Shown: positions 7,654 to 14,472 of the stretch, piece by piece
Layout: every line of letters starts with the position of its first letter
How positions within the stretch are numbered: the first letter of the stretch is position 1
Origin: an uncultured Mycoplasmatota bacterium
GTDB lineage: Bacteria; Bacillota_I; Bacilli_A; RF39; UBA660
Reading direction: 5' to 3'
Length of the DNA stretch: 44,137 nucleotides
Assembly (NCBI GenBank): GCA_900554615.1
Contig: USIB01000003.1
Location: 1 to 44,137 of the forward strand
Program-made: the position numbers and the translations under genes
Notes under the pieces: generated by a model
Databases searched by the model: none
Seen by the model: the letters and a program-made list of their open reading frames with translations, nothing else
Told to the model about the DNA's origin: nothing

Positions 7654-8876
7654 TATAACTTCTCCTCTATTCTAAGTAATCTATTATATTTTGATAGTCT
7701 TTCTCCTCTTGACATAGAACCGGTTTTAATTTGTCCTAGGTTTAATCCTACTGCAAAGTCAGCAATATAGTTATCACAAGTTTCTCCACTTCTATGAGAA
7801 ATGATTGTTTTATAATTGTTTTCTTTGGCTAATTTAATGGTCTCTAATGTTTCGGTAACTGTACCAATTTGGTTTAACTTAATTAAGATAGCATTTGCAA
7901 TTCCCATATCTATTCCTTTTTGGAATAATTCTTTATTGGTAACGAATAAGTCATCTCCAACTAGACTTATATTAGATAATTCACGAGTTAATATTTTCCA
8001 TCCTTCAAAGTCTTCTTCAGCCATTCCATCTTCAATTGAAATAATATGGTACTTACTTGCTAATTCTTTGTAATAATTGGTAAGTTCTATCTTTGTATAT
8101 TTCTTTCCTTCTAATATATATATATCGTTTTCTTCATCATATAATTCTGATGCGGCGACATCGAGTGCAATATTTATATCTTTTCCTAGTACATATCCAC
8201 TTTTTTCTATTGCCTCACTAATTAACTCTAAGGCCTCTGTAGCATTATCTATTAAAGGGGCAAAGCCACCTTCATCTCCTACTCCACATAGTAAGCCTTT
8301 TTCTTTTAATACACTCTTTAGTGTGTTAAATACTTCTGAACCCATTCTTAAATTATCTGAATATTTATCTTTATTAGGTACTATCATAAACTCTTGAAAA
8401 TCTAAGTTATTATTAGCATGTACTCCTCCATTTAAAATATTCATCATACATTTAGGCATACTATAATTACTTCCTAAATATTCATATAATTCTTGATTTT
8501 TATAAGATGCTGCTGCTTTTAAATTAGCAAGTGATACTCCTAGTATGGCATTAGCACCTAAATTACTTTTGTTAGAAGTTCCATCACATTCTATCATAAG
8601 ATTATCTATTAATTCTTGATTTAAACAATCTTTACCTAATAAAAGTGGTTTAATAATGTTATTAACATTACTTACAGCCTTTAATACTCCTTTTCCATGA
8701 TATCTATTTTTATCATTATCTCTAAGTTCAAGAGCCTCATTCTTACCAGTAGAAGCACCACTGGCAACTGATGCTACACTTTTTATTCCACATTCTAGTG
8801 TAACCTCTACTTCAACTGTAGGATTACCTCTTGAATCTAATATTTCTCTTGCATATATATTACTTATTTTACTCAT
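7653..8876 (-). CDS. eno: Enolase
   Basis: Converts 2-phosphoglycerate to phosphoenolpyruvate. Key elements are visible: REILDSRGNPTVEVEV near the N-terminus, SGASTGKNEALELRD for the substrate loop, the metal ligands in LDVAASE, SIEDGMAEED and LVGDD, the catalytic lysine in AILIKLNQIGT and the SHRSGET motif. At 407 residues it is slightly shorter than most bacterial enolases (about 430), and the C-terminal GSMSRGERLSKYN replaces the usual GAPSRTERVAKYN. It is not next to other glycolytic genes. A GGAGG ribosome site precedes the ATG. Confidence 0.95.
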   Translation of the reverse strand: MSKISNIYAREILDSRGNPTVEVEVTLECGIKSVASVASGASTGKNEALELRDNDKNRYHGKGVLKAVSNVNNIIKPLLLGKDCLNQELIDNLMIECDGTSNKSNLGANAILGVSLANLKAAASYKNQELYEYLGSNYSMPKCMMNILNGGVHANNNLDFQEFMIVPNKDKYSDNLRMGSEVFNTLKSVLKEKGLLCGVGDEGGFAPLIDNATEALELISEAIEKSGYVLGKDINIALDVAASELYDEENDIYILEGKKYTKIELTNYYKELASKYHIISIEDGMAEEDFEGWKILTRELSNISLVGDDLFVTNKELFQKGIDMGIANAILIKLNQIGTVTETLETIKLAKENNYKTIISHRSGETCDNYIADFAVGLNLGQIKTGSMSRGERLSKYNRLLRIEEKL

Positions 8877-8932
8877 AATTCTTTAGCCTCCATATTAATT
8901 ATAAAGTATTAACTAGAAAAAAGCAAGAAAAA

Positions 8933-8954
8933 AATAGAACTATGGAGTTCTATT
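8933..8954 (-). terminator. Terminator of rpsP-khpA
   Basis: Minus-strand AATAGAACT pairs with AGTTCTATT around a 4-base CCAT loop and is followed by seven T residues. It begins at the khpA stop codon, so the usual rimM-trmD genes do not follow in this operon. Confidence 0.9.
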
Positions 8955-9204
8955 AATAAGAGTCAACATTTATTCTAACTAATTTATTATCCATATTATA
9001 AGAAGCCGCTTGAACAATAGTTCTAATTGAGTTTATAGTTTTACCACTATGACCTATAACTCTAGGCATATCATTTGATGATACCATTACTTCAATTAAT
9101 ATGGTGTTTTCTTCGTCTGACTCAAACTCTTTTACTGATACTGATTCTGAATCATCAACAAGTCTTTTTATGATTAATTCTGTAAGTTCTACTAAATTAT
9201 TCAT
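8953..9204 (-). CDS. khpA: KH-domain RNA-binding protein KhpA
   Basis: 83 residues with a single KH domain. The GxxG loop reads IGHSGKTINSIRTIV, close to the GKxG form of YlqC/KhpA. KhpA binds RNA together with KhpB (Jag/EloR) and affects cell elongation and division in related bacteria. Its ATG overlaps the rpsP stop by one base, as is common in this conserved gene pair. The operon ends directly after it. Confidence 0.92.
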   Translation of the reverse strand: MNNLVELTELIIKRLVDDSESVSVKEFESDEENTILIEVMVSSNDMPRVIGHSGKTINSIRTIVQAASYNMDNKLVRINVDSY

Positions 9205-9476
9205 TATTTACCTTGTTTTAAATTATGGTATTTTTCCATAATTCCTGCTTTACTAAATAGATTCTTAACTGTATCAGTAGGTATTGCACCATTATTAAGC
9301 CATTTGATAGCTGATTCTTCATTTATTTTGATTTCTGCTGGTGTTGTAAGTGGATTATAAGTACCAATAGTATCAATAAATCTTCCATCTCTTGGACTTC
9401 TAGAGTCTGCTACTATAACACGATAAAAAGGTGCTTTCTTTGCTCCCATTCTTTTAAGTCTAATTTTAACTGCCAT
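9204..9476 (-). CDS. rpsP: 30S ribosomal protein bS16
   Basis: 90 residues starting MAVKIRLKRMGAKKAPFYRV and containing VADSRSPRDGRFIDTIGTYNP, the unmistakable bS16 signature. Length is normal. It is translationally coupled to khpA. Its promoter appears to overlap the terminator of the upstream gene (9500-9528). In most Bacillota rpsP sits in an ffh-rpsP-khpA-rimM-trmD-rplS string; here only rpsP-khpA remain together. Confidence 0.98.
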   Translation of the reverse strand: MAVKIRLKRMGAKKAPFYRVIVADSRSPRDGRFIDTIGTYNPLTTPAEIKINEESAIKWLNNGAIPTDTVKNLFSKAGIMEKYHNLKQGK

Positions 9477-9499
9477 TATTATCCCTCGCTTTCATTAGT

Positions 9500-9528
9500 A
9501 TTTTATCATAAAAAAAATATACTGTCAA
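9500..9528 (-). promoter_or_regulatory. rpsP promoter, -35 box inside the upstream terminator
   Basis: On the minus strand TTGACA (9523-9528) and TAAAAT (9500-9505) are 17 bases apart. The -35 box forms part of the 3' arm of the terminator stem at 9517-9549, and the terminator's T-run is the spacer. Confidence 0.8.
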
Positions 9529-9549
9529 CCTATTTTTGTTACAGTATAT
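9517..9549 (-). terminator. Terminator of the TasA-like gene pair
   Basis: Minus-strand ATATACTGT pairs with ACAGTATAT around a 15-base loop, followed by a T-run. It lies 9 bases after the 9559 stop codon and shares bases with the rpsP promoter. Confidence 0.85.
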
Positions 9550-9558
9550 GCTTTTTAT

Positions 9559-10173
9559 TTAAAATGTTGCTTCTAATTTATCGGAAGATGAGCCTACTAG
9601 TTCAATTCCAAGTGCACCATTAAATGTTTTATTATAATCACTATCTTGAGTACTATTTGTATCTGTAAGCCATACTACAAAGTAGAATACTGTTGAGCCA
9701 GTGCTAGTGAAGACACATTTGGTATCTCCTGTATAAAAATATACATAGTCTCCTGCTGTTTTAGATATTGTCATAGCATTAGATAATGCATTGAAACTAG
9801 AGTCATAAACTTGATACCTTAAATTGGTAGTCTCGTAAGTAGAACTTACTGTTTTGACATATCCATATATTTGTTCTGAAGTACTAGTATTGGATACTGT
9901 TACTTTATATAATGAACAAACATCATAATTACTATTATCAACACATTTATTACTACTTTTACTAATAACGGTTTTTACTTTACTATCAAGAAGTGGAACT
10001 AGACTTGTTGATACTTTGATAGGTTCTAGTGTTAAAGTGGTATTTATACCGCTTCTTGTTGCAACACTAAAATCTTTAGAATCAGATGCTACTAAATAAG
10101 CATATGTTCCTCCTACTGTTAGAGCAATAATTACTGCTACTATAAGTATAGAAAATAAAATATTTTTCTTCAT
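9559..10173 (-). CDS. Secreted TasA/camelysin-like protein 1
   Basis: 204 residues. The N-terminus has a basic start, a long hydrophobic segment and TVGGTYAYLVASDS, the motif of signal peptides cut by SipW-type signal peptidases. The mature part is Thr/Ser-rich and beta-rich, with two cysteines (CVDNSNYDVC) likely to form a disulfide and a VVWLTDTNSTQDSDY segment. The neighbouring upstream gene shares this plan (Cys pair, IWLT/VWLT, Q..D, F), so the two are paralogues. TasA relatives form extracellular fibres or spore-associated layers in Bacillus. No SipW gene is in the window. Confidence 0.7.
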   Translation of the reverse strand: MKKNILFSILIVAVIIALTVGGTYAYLVASDSKDFSVATRSGINTTLTLEPIKVSTSLVPLLDSKVKTVISKSSNKCVDNSNYDVCSLYKVTVSNTSTSEQIYGYVKTVSSTYETTNLRYQVYDSSFNALSNAMTISKTAGDYVYFYTGDTKCVFTSTGSTVFYFVVWLTDTNSTQDSDYNKTFNGALGIELVGSSSDKLEATF

Positions 10174-10181
10174 AATTCCTC

Positions 10182-10847
10182 CTACTCTCCAATAGTAGAT
10201 GTATCATCAAGATTTCCTCTCATACCATCGACACTAGCAGTTAATCTTCCTGCATTAGATGTTCTATATGTAACATCTGCTGAGAAGTTTTTTCCTGCAT
10301 CCTTTTCATCTTGTTCTTTATCAATATTAGTAAGCCATATTAGTAAAGTAAAACTTCTTTTTGGATATATTCCATCTACTGATTTATCTAAATTAAAGGC
10401 TTTTCCTAATGATAAACCATTTGGATTGTTTACATCTATGTGTGTAACATCTACATAGACATCATTATTTTCATCTAATACCATATAACTTAAGTTTTCA
10501 ATACCATCTAAATGGAAATCAATAAGTCCTTCTACTTCTGTTTTTTCTGCAAAATTAGATATTTCTAGTCCATATGCTAGACATGCACCTAATCCTAAGT
10601 CATCTATACACTTTTGATTATATGCTCTATTGATATCTTTATCTTCAAGAGGGATTATTGGAAATCCTGTATATATTGAAGATACTCCTAGTCCTAATTT
10701 TACTTGACCTGCTGATACTGCAAGGGCATTCATTTTACTCATTGCAGATAAAGTAAAATAAGAGAAAGTTCCTCCTATTAAAAGTATAGCCATACTTAAA
10801 ATAGTTGTTATAAGTAAAAACTTATTTACTTTATTATTATCTTTCAT
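10182..10847 (-). CDS. Secreted TasA/camelysin-like protein 2
   Basis: About 221 residues with a hydrophobic N-terminal segment ending IGGTFSYFTLSA, the SipW-type cleavage region. The mature part has a cysteine pair (KCIDDLGLGAC), then LEISNFAEKTEVEG and LLIWLTNIDKEQDEKDAGKNF, in the same order as its downstream paralogue. I place the start at 10847 because the AAAGGA ribosome site is then at a workable distance; the ATG at 10856 would abut it. It has its own promoter at 10873-10901 and forms a two-gene unit. An extracellular matrix or spore surface role is inferred. Confidence 0.68.
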   Translation of the reverse strand: MKDNNKVNKFLLITTILSMAILLIGGTFSYFTLSAMSKMNALAVSAGQVKLGLGVSSIYTGFPIIPLEDKDINRAYNQKCIDDLGLGACLAYGLEISNFAEKTEVEGLIDFHLDGIENLSYMVLDENNDVYVDVTHIDVNNPNGLSLGKAFNLDKSVDGIYPKRSFTLLIWLTNIDKEQDEKDAGKNFSADVTYRTSNAGRLTASVDGMRGNLDDTSTIGE

Positions 10848-10872
10848 TTTTACCATTCCTTTTACTATTATA

Positions 10873-10901
10873 ATAATACCAAATATTTACTTCTTTTTCA
10901 A
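10873..10901 (-). promoter_or_regulatory. Promoter of the TasA-like gene pair
   Basis: On the minus strand TTGAAA (10896-10901) and TATTAT (10873-10878) are 17 bases apart, 25 bases upstream of the start. Tandem-hairpin element A lies further upstream, so it is outside this transcript. Confidence 0.6.
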
Positions 10902-10911
10902 GTCTTTTTTA

Positions 10912-11000
10912 TTATTTTCTATTAAAGCCTTTAAAAGTCTTTAATAGTTATTTCTAACCTAAAGTTTAGAAATAATATATTATAAGTATGTCTATTGGGG
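10912..11000 (-). repeat. Tandem-hairpin element A
   Basis: On the minus strand AATAGACATACTTATAAT is followed by hairpin 1, TTATTTCTAA pairing with TTAGAAATAA (10948-10975), capped ACTTTAGG. Hairpin 2 follows directly: CTATTAAAG pairing with CTTTAATAG (10919-10947), capped ACTTTTAAAGG. An A-rich tail comes next. It lies between the toxin-antitoxin operon and the TasA-like pair. The cap and junction (TAAC) match elements B, C and D while the stems differ. Confidence 0.72.
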
Positions 11001-11041
11001 TGAAATGATTCTTAACTTAGATAATTGTTAGTACTTTGATT

Positions 11042-12052
11042 TTATATCATTTCTTTATGAGTATTATAGTCTATACTTTTATACGAAATTAATTTTTCAT
11101 AGGCAAGACGAGAGTATAAGAAACATAGTGGTATATTATTTCTTTTACATATTTCTTCCCTATTTTTACTATTATTAATTATATCTTTCCATATATCACT
11201 TGGAATCATTTGATTTAAAGCGTAATTGTCTATTTCTTTTTCATCATTATCATCAATAATAATTTTACTTTTTAATCTATTATAATCTTTTTTTATGTGG
11301 CCAATCTCATGATATAAAGTGAAATAGAAACTCGCTTTTTCTTTAAAGTATCTAGTTATGTAGATAGCAGGATTACTTCCCTTTACCATACTACAACCTC
11401 TTATTTTACTACCATTTAAGGCATCTTCAATGACTAAATATATACCGTATTTATTAAATAATGATATTAACTCTTCTTCGTTAAAAGGTTTATTTCTAAT
11501 AATTTTTAGTTCTTCTAGTAAATTAATTAAATTATTACTTTTGTATTCATTAATTTTTTTATTAGAAATTATATTATCACATCTCTTTATCCATAAGTAT
11601 ATCTTATTAATATCGGCATTATCTTTCTTTTTATAAAGTATCTTTTTATTTAAATAGTTATTTATATTATCAAAACTAGATATACCAAGATAATCAAGTA
11701 AATCTATAGCATTTTGAGTATATGATGAACTATCTCGCAGAGTTATCCATTTCTTTTTAGACATTTCATTTAGACAAAAGGTATTTAAGTATTTATTAAT
11801 TTCTTTTTCATTATCAAAGTGATTATTTAAGTAATTATATATTCTTTTCTTAGTTTCTACATAAAATATTAAATTAACATCTATATCTGTAATTAAACTT
11901 ATACCTAACATTAACTCTTCTGATATGTTGGTTTTACCACTTAATATTTCATTCATGTGCTTGGTTGAAATACCTAAACGGTCTGCAAAATCAGTTTGTG
12001 ATATTTTATAAAACTCTAAATAATCTCTTAACATACTTCCAAATCCTTGCAT
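11042..12052 (-). CDS. HigA-like antitoxin fused to M78 (ImmA/IrrE) metallopeptidase
   Basis: 336 residues. Residues about 5-60 are an XRE helix-turn-helix (ISQTDFADRLGISTKHMNEILSG). After a variable middle, residues about 200-330 are an M78 peptidase domain with the zinc motif HEIGH at 248-252. It starts 3 bases after the stop of the toxin-like gene at 12056, so the pair forms one unit in higBA order. M78 domains cleave or inactivate partner proteins in ImmA/ImmR and IrrE/DdrO systems. Here the peptidase is on the antitoxin itself and may remove the repressor domain under stress; that is inference. Confidence 0.85.
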   Translation of the reverse strand: MQGFGSMLRDYLEFYKISQTDFADRLGISTKHMNEILSGKTNISEELMLGISLITDIDVNLIFYVETKKRIYNYLNNHFDNEKEINKYLNTFCLNEMSKKKWITLRDSSSYTQNAIDLLDYLGISSFDNINNYLNKKILYKKKDNADINKIYLWIKRCDNIISNKKINEYKSNNLINLLEELKIIRNKPFNEEELISLFNKYGIYLVIEDALNGSKIRGCSMVKGSNPAIYITRYFKEKASFYFTLYHEIGHIKKDYNRLKSKIIIDDNDEKEIDNYALNQMIPSDIWKDIINNSKNREEICKRNNIPLCFLYSRLAYEKLISYKSIDYNTHKEMI

Positions 12053-12055
12053 ATA

Positions 12056-12382
12056 TTATCCCTCCCCATAGTGTTTGTCATCTATAGAAACAAACTCTAT
12101 ACTTTCAATTTTTAAACTATCATAAGGATACTCACCAATTGGTTTCATAATAAGCCGAAGTTTATCATTTATTCTAGCAGTATAATATTCTTTTAGGTTT
12201 CCTTTTTTCTTTTCTATGTAATAAATATTTTTATATGGGCTAATTAAAACATCATGTAAATTATTACTAATTAATATGATATTCTTTATATTATCTATTT
12301 TTTCTTTCTCTTTAATCATATGCTTATTAATAATAATTTTACGATAATCTTTCTTATAATTGGAACTCTCTTTTATAATCAC
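12056..12382 (-). CDS. RelE/HigB-type toxin
   Basis: 108 residues of high basic content, ending with a beta-sheet core and YYTARINDKLRLIMKPIG, then IESIEFVSIDDKHYGEG. This is the RelE/ParE-superfamily plan, and the C-terminal H-Y is typical of HigB-type mRNA interferases. Its partner with a helix-turn-helix and M78 peptidase follows immediately. Such toxins cut mRNA at the ribosome. It is the first gene of the unit. The match is by fold pattern and context. Confidence 0.75.
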   Translation of the reverse strand: MIIKESSNYKKDYRKIIINKHMIKEKEKIDNIKNIILISNNLHDVLISPYKNIYYIEKKKGNLKEYYTARINDKLRLIMKPIGEYPYDSLKIESIEFVSIDDKHYGEG

Positions 12383-12479
12383 TGATGCACCTCGTAAATA
12401 TATTATAACCTATTAGGTAAATATATGCAAGAAAAACTTTTGATATTTGGATATTTTTTAATAATTAGTTATTGCTTTT

Positions 12480-12570
12480 ATATAATAGATGTACTGACAT
12501 ATTATTTCTAGACTCTTTATGAGGCTAGAAATAACCTCTATAGACTATGGCTATAGAGGCTATAAAATAA
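12480..12570 (+). repeat. Tandem-hairpin element B
   Basis: On the plus strand AATAGATGTACTGACATA precedes hairpin 1, TTATTTCTAG pairing with CTAGAAATAA (12502-12534), capped ACTCTTTATGAGG. Hairpin 2 is directly adjacent: CCTCTATAG pairing with CTATAGAGG (12535-12559), capped ACTATGG. An AT-rich tail follows. It is the only tight-family member oriented on the plus strand and lies between the toxin start and the spoVAE stop, so it is neither a leader nor a terminator of a neighbouring gene on its own strand. Confidence 0.72.
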
Positions 12571-12571
12571 A

Positions 12572-12925
12572 TTAATGTCTTGGTTTGAATATTAAAGCAA
12601 AGATAAAGGATAAAAATAGTGCTACTGAAATGCCAGCAGAGGTTAAATCAAAGATACCAAAGGCTAATCCTAAAGGTCCTAAACTATTACCAGCATCCAT
12701 AGCACCATGAATTAGTAAATGACCAAATGAGGTAATTGGTATTAGGGCTCCTGCTCCTGCTAGTAAAACTATTTTATCATATATTCCTGCTATATCTAGA
12801 AAGGCTCCTATTACTACAAACATACTTGTAATATGTCCTGGTGTTAACTTTGTGTTGTCAAGAATTAACTGGGCTATCATACATACTAAACCACAAAATA
12901 GAAATGCATATAAATAGGTCATCAT
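12572..12925 (-). CDS. spoVAE: Stage V sporulation protein AE
   Basis: 117 residues with about three or four membrane helices (MMTYLYAFLFCGLVCMIAQL, then LTPGHITSMFVVIGAFLDIA). It is part of the SpoVA complex that moves dipicolinic acid and calcium into the forespore and out during germination. Its start overlaps the spoVAD stop by four bases. It ends the spoVAC-AD-AE unit. Confidence 0.93.
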   Translation of the reverse strand: MMTYLYAFLFCGLVCMIAQLILDNTKLTPGHITSMFVVIGAFLDIAGIYDKIVLLAGAGALIPITSFGHLLIHGAMDAGNSLGPLGLAFGIFDLTSAGISVALFLSFIFALIFKPRH

Positions 12926-13917
12926 ATATTTACCTCCAAACTAATGGCATTTGCCATACTTGGTATTGATTCTTTTTGAAATGTAAATGTTGGTGAAAAT
13001 ACTGCTCCTGTTGGTACTATTAGTACTCTTTTATATTTTTCTTTTAACATTTCTTTATATATATATCCAAAAACTACGAGAGCAGAACATACTGGTCCTG
13101 AGGCTCCTGCTAGTACTGGTTGATTATCTAAGTCGTACAGCATAACTCCACAGTCATTATAATTATCTCCTAATGCGATATTATATTTTGTCATCATATA
13201 ATCTTTTAATATGTTTTTTCCATATATTCCTAAATCTCCTGTTAAGATGAGGTCGTAATAGTCTATTTCTCTTTTTGTATCTTTTAGATGATTATATATT
13301 ACATCTCCTGCTGCTGGAGCCATTACTGCTCCCATATGGTTTACATCTGTTACTCCCATATCTACTACTTTTCCTATGGTTGAACTTTCTATCTTTACTT
13401 TACTCTTTTTATTACTAAGTAATATACTTGCTGCTCCTGTTGCTGTAAATGTTGCTGTTTTTGGTTTTGGTGTTCCATATTCGGTAGGATTTCTGAATTG
13501 TTTTTCTGCTGCCATATTATGACTTGATGTTGATACTAATATTTTTTTGGCAAAACTTCCTTCTAGATATGTACTTGCTATGGCTAAGGCTTCTCCGATA
13601 GTGGAACAAGCCTCATATATTCCTAGAAATGGTATATCGAAATCTCTAGCCATATAGTCTGATGCTGCTATCTGATTCTGGAGGTCTCCTGATATTAGGA
13701 GGTCGATATCACTATCTTTTAATTTGTTTTTGGTTAATATATTTTTACTTGCTTCTTTTAGTAGATGTGTTTCAGCCTGCTCCCAAGTCTTTTCTCCAAA
13801 ATATAGGTCTTTTTTGTATTTTTTATCGAAGTATTTGGATAATGGTCCATCATTTTCATAATTTCCACATATTGTATAAGTGTCTTCTATAAAGACATTT
13901 TTATATTTTATTGTCAT
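12922..13917 (-). CDS. spoVAD: Stage V sporulation protein AD
   Basis: 331 residues, a soluble thiolase-fold protein that binds dipicolinic acid in the SpoVA channel. Typical segments are DLLISGDLQNQIAASDYMAR, IPFLGIYEACSTIGEAL with the conserved cysteine, and SHNMAAEKQFRNPTEYG. It starts two bases after the spoVAC stop and overlaps spoVAE. Length is normal. Confidence 0.95.
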   Translation of the reverse strand: MTIKYKNVFIEDTYTICGNYENDGPLSKYFDKKYKKDLYFGEKTWEQAETHLLKEASKNILTKNKLKDSDIDLLISGDLQNQIAASDYMARDFDIPFLGIYEACSTIGEALAIASTYLEGSFAKKILVSTSSHNMAAEKQFRNPTEYGTPKPKTATFTATGAASILLSNKKSKVKIESSTIGKVVDMGVTDVNHMGAVMAPAAGDVIYNHLKDTKREIDYYDLILTGDLGIYGKNILKDYMMTKYNIALGDNYNDCGVMLYDLDNQPVLAGASGPVCSALVVFGYIYKEMLKEKYKRVLIVPTGAVFSPTFTFQKESIPSMANAISLEVNI

Positions 13918-13919
13918 TC

Positions 13920-14360
13920 TTATCCTCCTATTATTAGTAGTCTAATTAAACCAAATATATATACTGATACTACTCCATATAGTATTACTGTTCCTGCTAG
14001 TTTGAATATATTTGCTCCTATTCCTAGTACTAATCCTTCATTTTTATATTCTAATGCTGCGGATGTCATTGAATGGGCAAACCCTGTTATTGGTATTATT
14101 AGGGCTGCTTTTACTTTGGTTACAAGGGTATCGAATACTCCGAGTGCCGTTAATATTGATGCTATGAATATTAGGGTTAGTATTACTAATACTCCTGATT
14201 CTTTTCTTGGTAAGTCAAGCCACATGCTATAACATCTAAGTAGTAGTTCAGAGAGGGAACCTAGTGAGCCTCCTACTAAAAAGGCTATTATTGCGTTTTT
14301 TGCATAATTTTCTTTTGGTGTATTTTTATCTACTATTTCTTTATATTTATTTTTATCCAT
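13920..14360 (-). CDS. spoVAC: Stage V sporulation protein AC
   Basis: 146 residues with a charged N-terminus and about four membrane helices, a mechanosensitive-channel-like component of the SpoVA complex. AFLVGGSLGSLSELLLRCY and LIIPITGFAHSMTSAALEYK are typical. It is first in the operon, preceded by a possible forespore promoter. The spoVAA, AB, AEa and AF genes of Bacillus are absent here; the reduced AC-AD-AE set is common in Clostridia and related groups. Confidence 0.94.
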   Translation of the reverse strand: MDKNKYKEIVDKNTPKENYAKNAIIAFLVGGSLGSLSELLLRCYSMWLDLPRKESGVLVILTLIFIASILTALGVFDTLVTKVKAALIIPITGFAHSMTSAALEYKNEGLVLGIGANIFKLAGTVILYGVVSVYIFGLIRLLIIGG

Positions 14361-14375
14361 ATTATCACCCAGTAT

Positions 14376-14405
14376 TAGTATTGTTCTATATTGTTAAAAA
14401 TATGT
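14376..14405 (-). promoter_or_regulatory. Possible sigma-G type promoter of spoVAC-AD-AE
   Basis: On the minus strand ACATA (14401-14405) and CAATACTA (14376-14383) are 17 bases apart, resembling forespore sigma-F/G boxes. SpoVA operons are sigma-G dependent in B. subtilis. The boxes are degenerate and the region is AT-rich. Confidence 0.4.
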
Positions 14406-14472
14406 AAAGAATATTTACTTAATTATTTATATGTGATATATTTGTTATAGTATAAAGAGGTGTATTTAAGAT

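Noticed and set aside
7816..8397. Open frames on the plus strand opposite eno
   Set aside because: They are antisense to a well-supported enolase gene, lack ribosome sites and have serine/phenylalanine-rich antisense composition.
10912..11000. Reading the tandem hairpins as guanidine-II, glycine or another known tandem riboswitch
   Set aside because: Guanidine-II needs ACGR loops and glycine aptamers have larger junctions; the A-C-T...A-G-G caps match neither, and promoters lie downstream of the elements.
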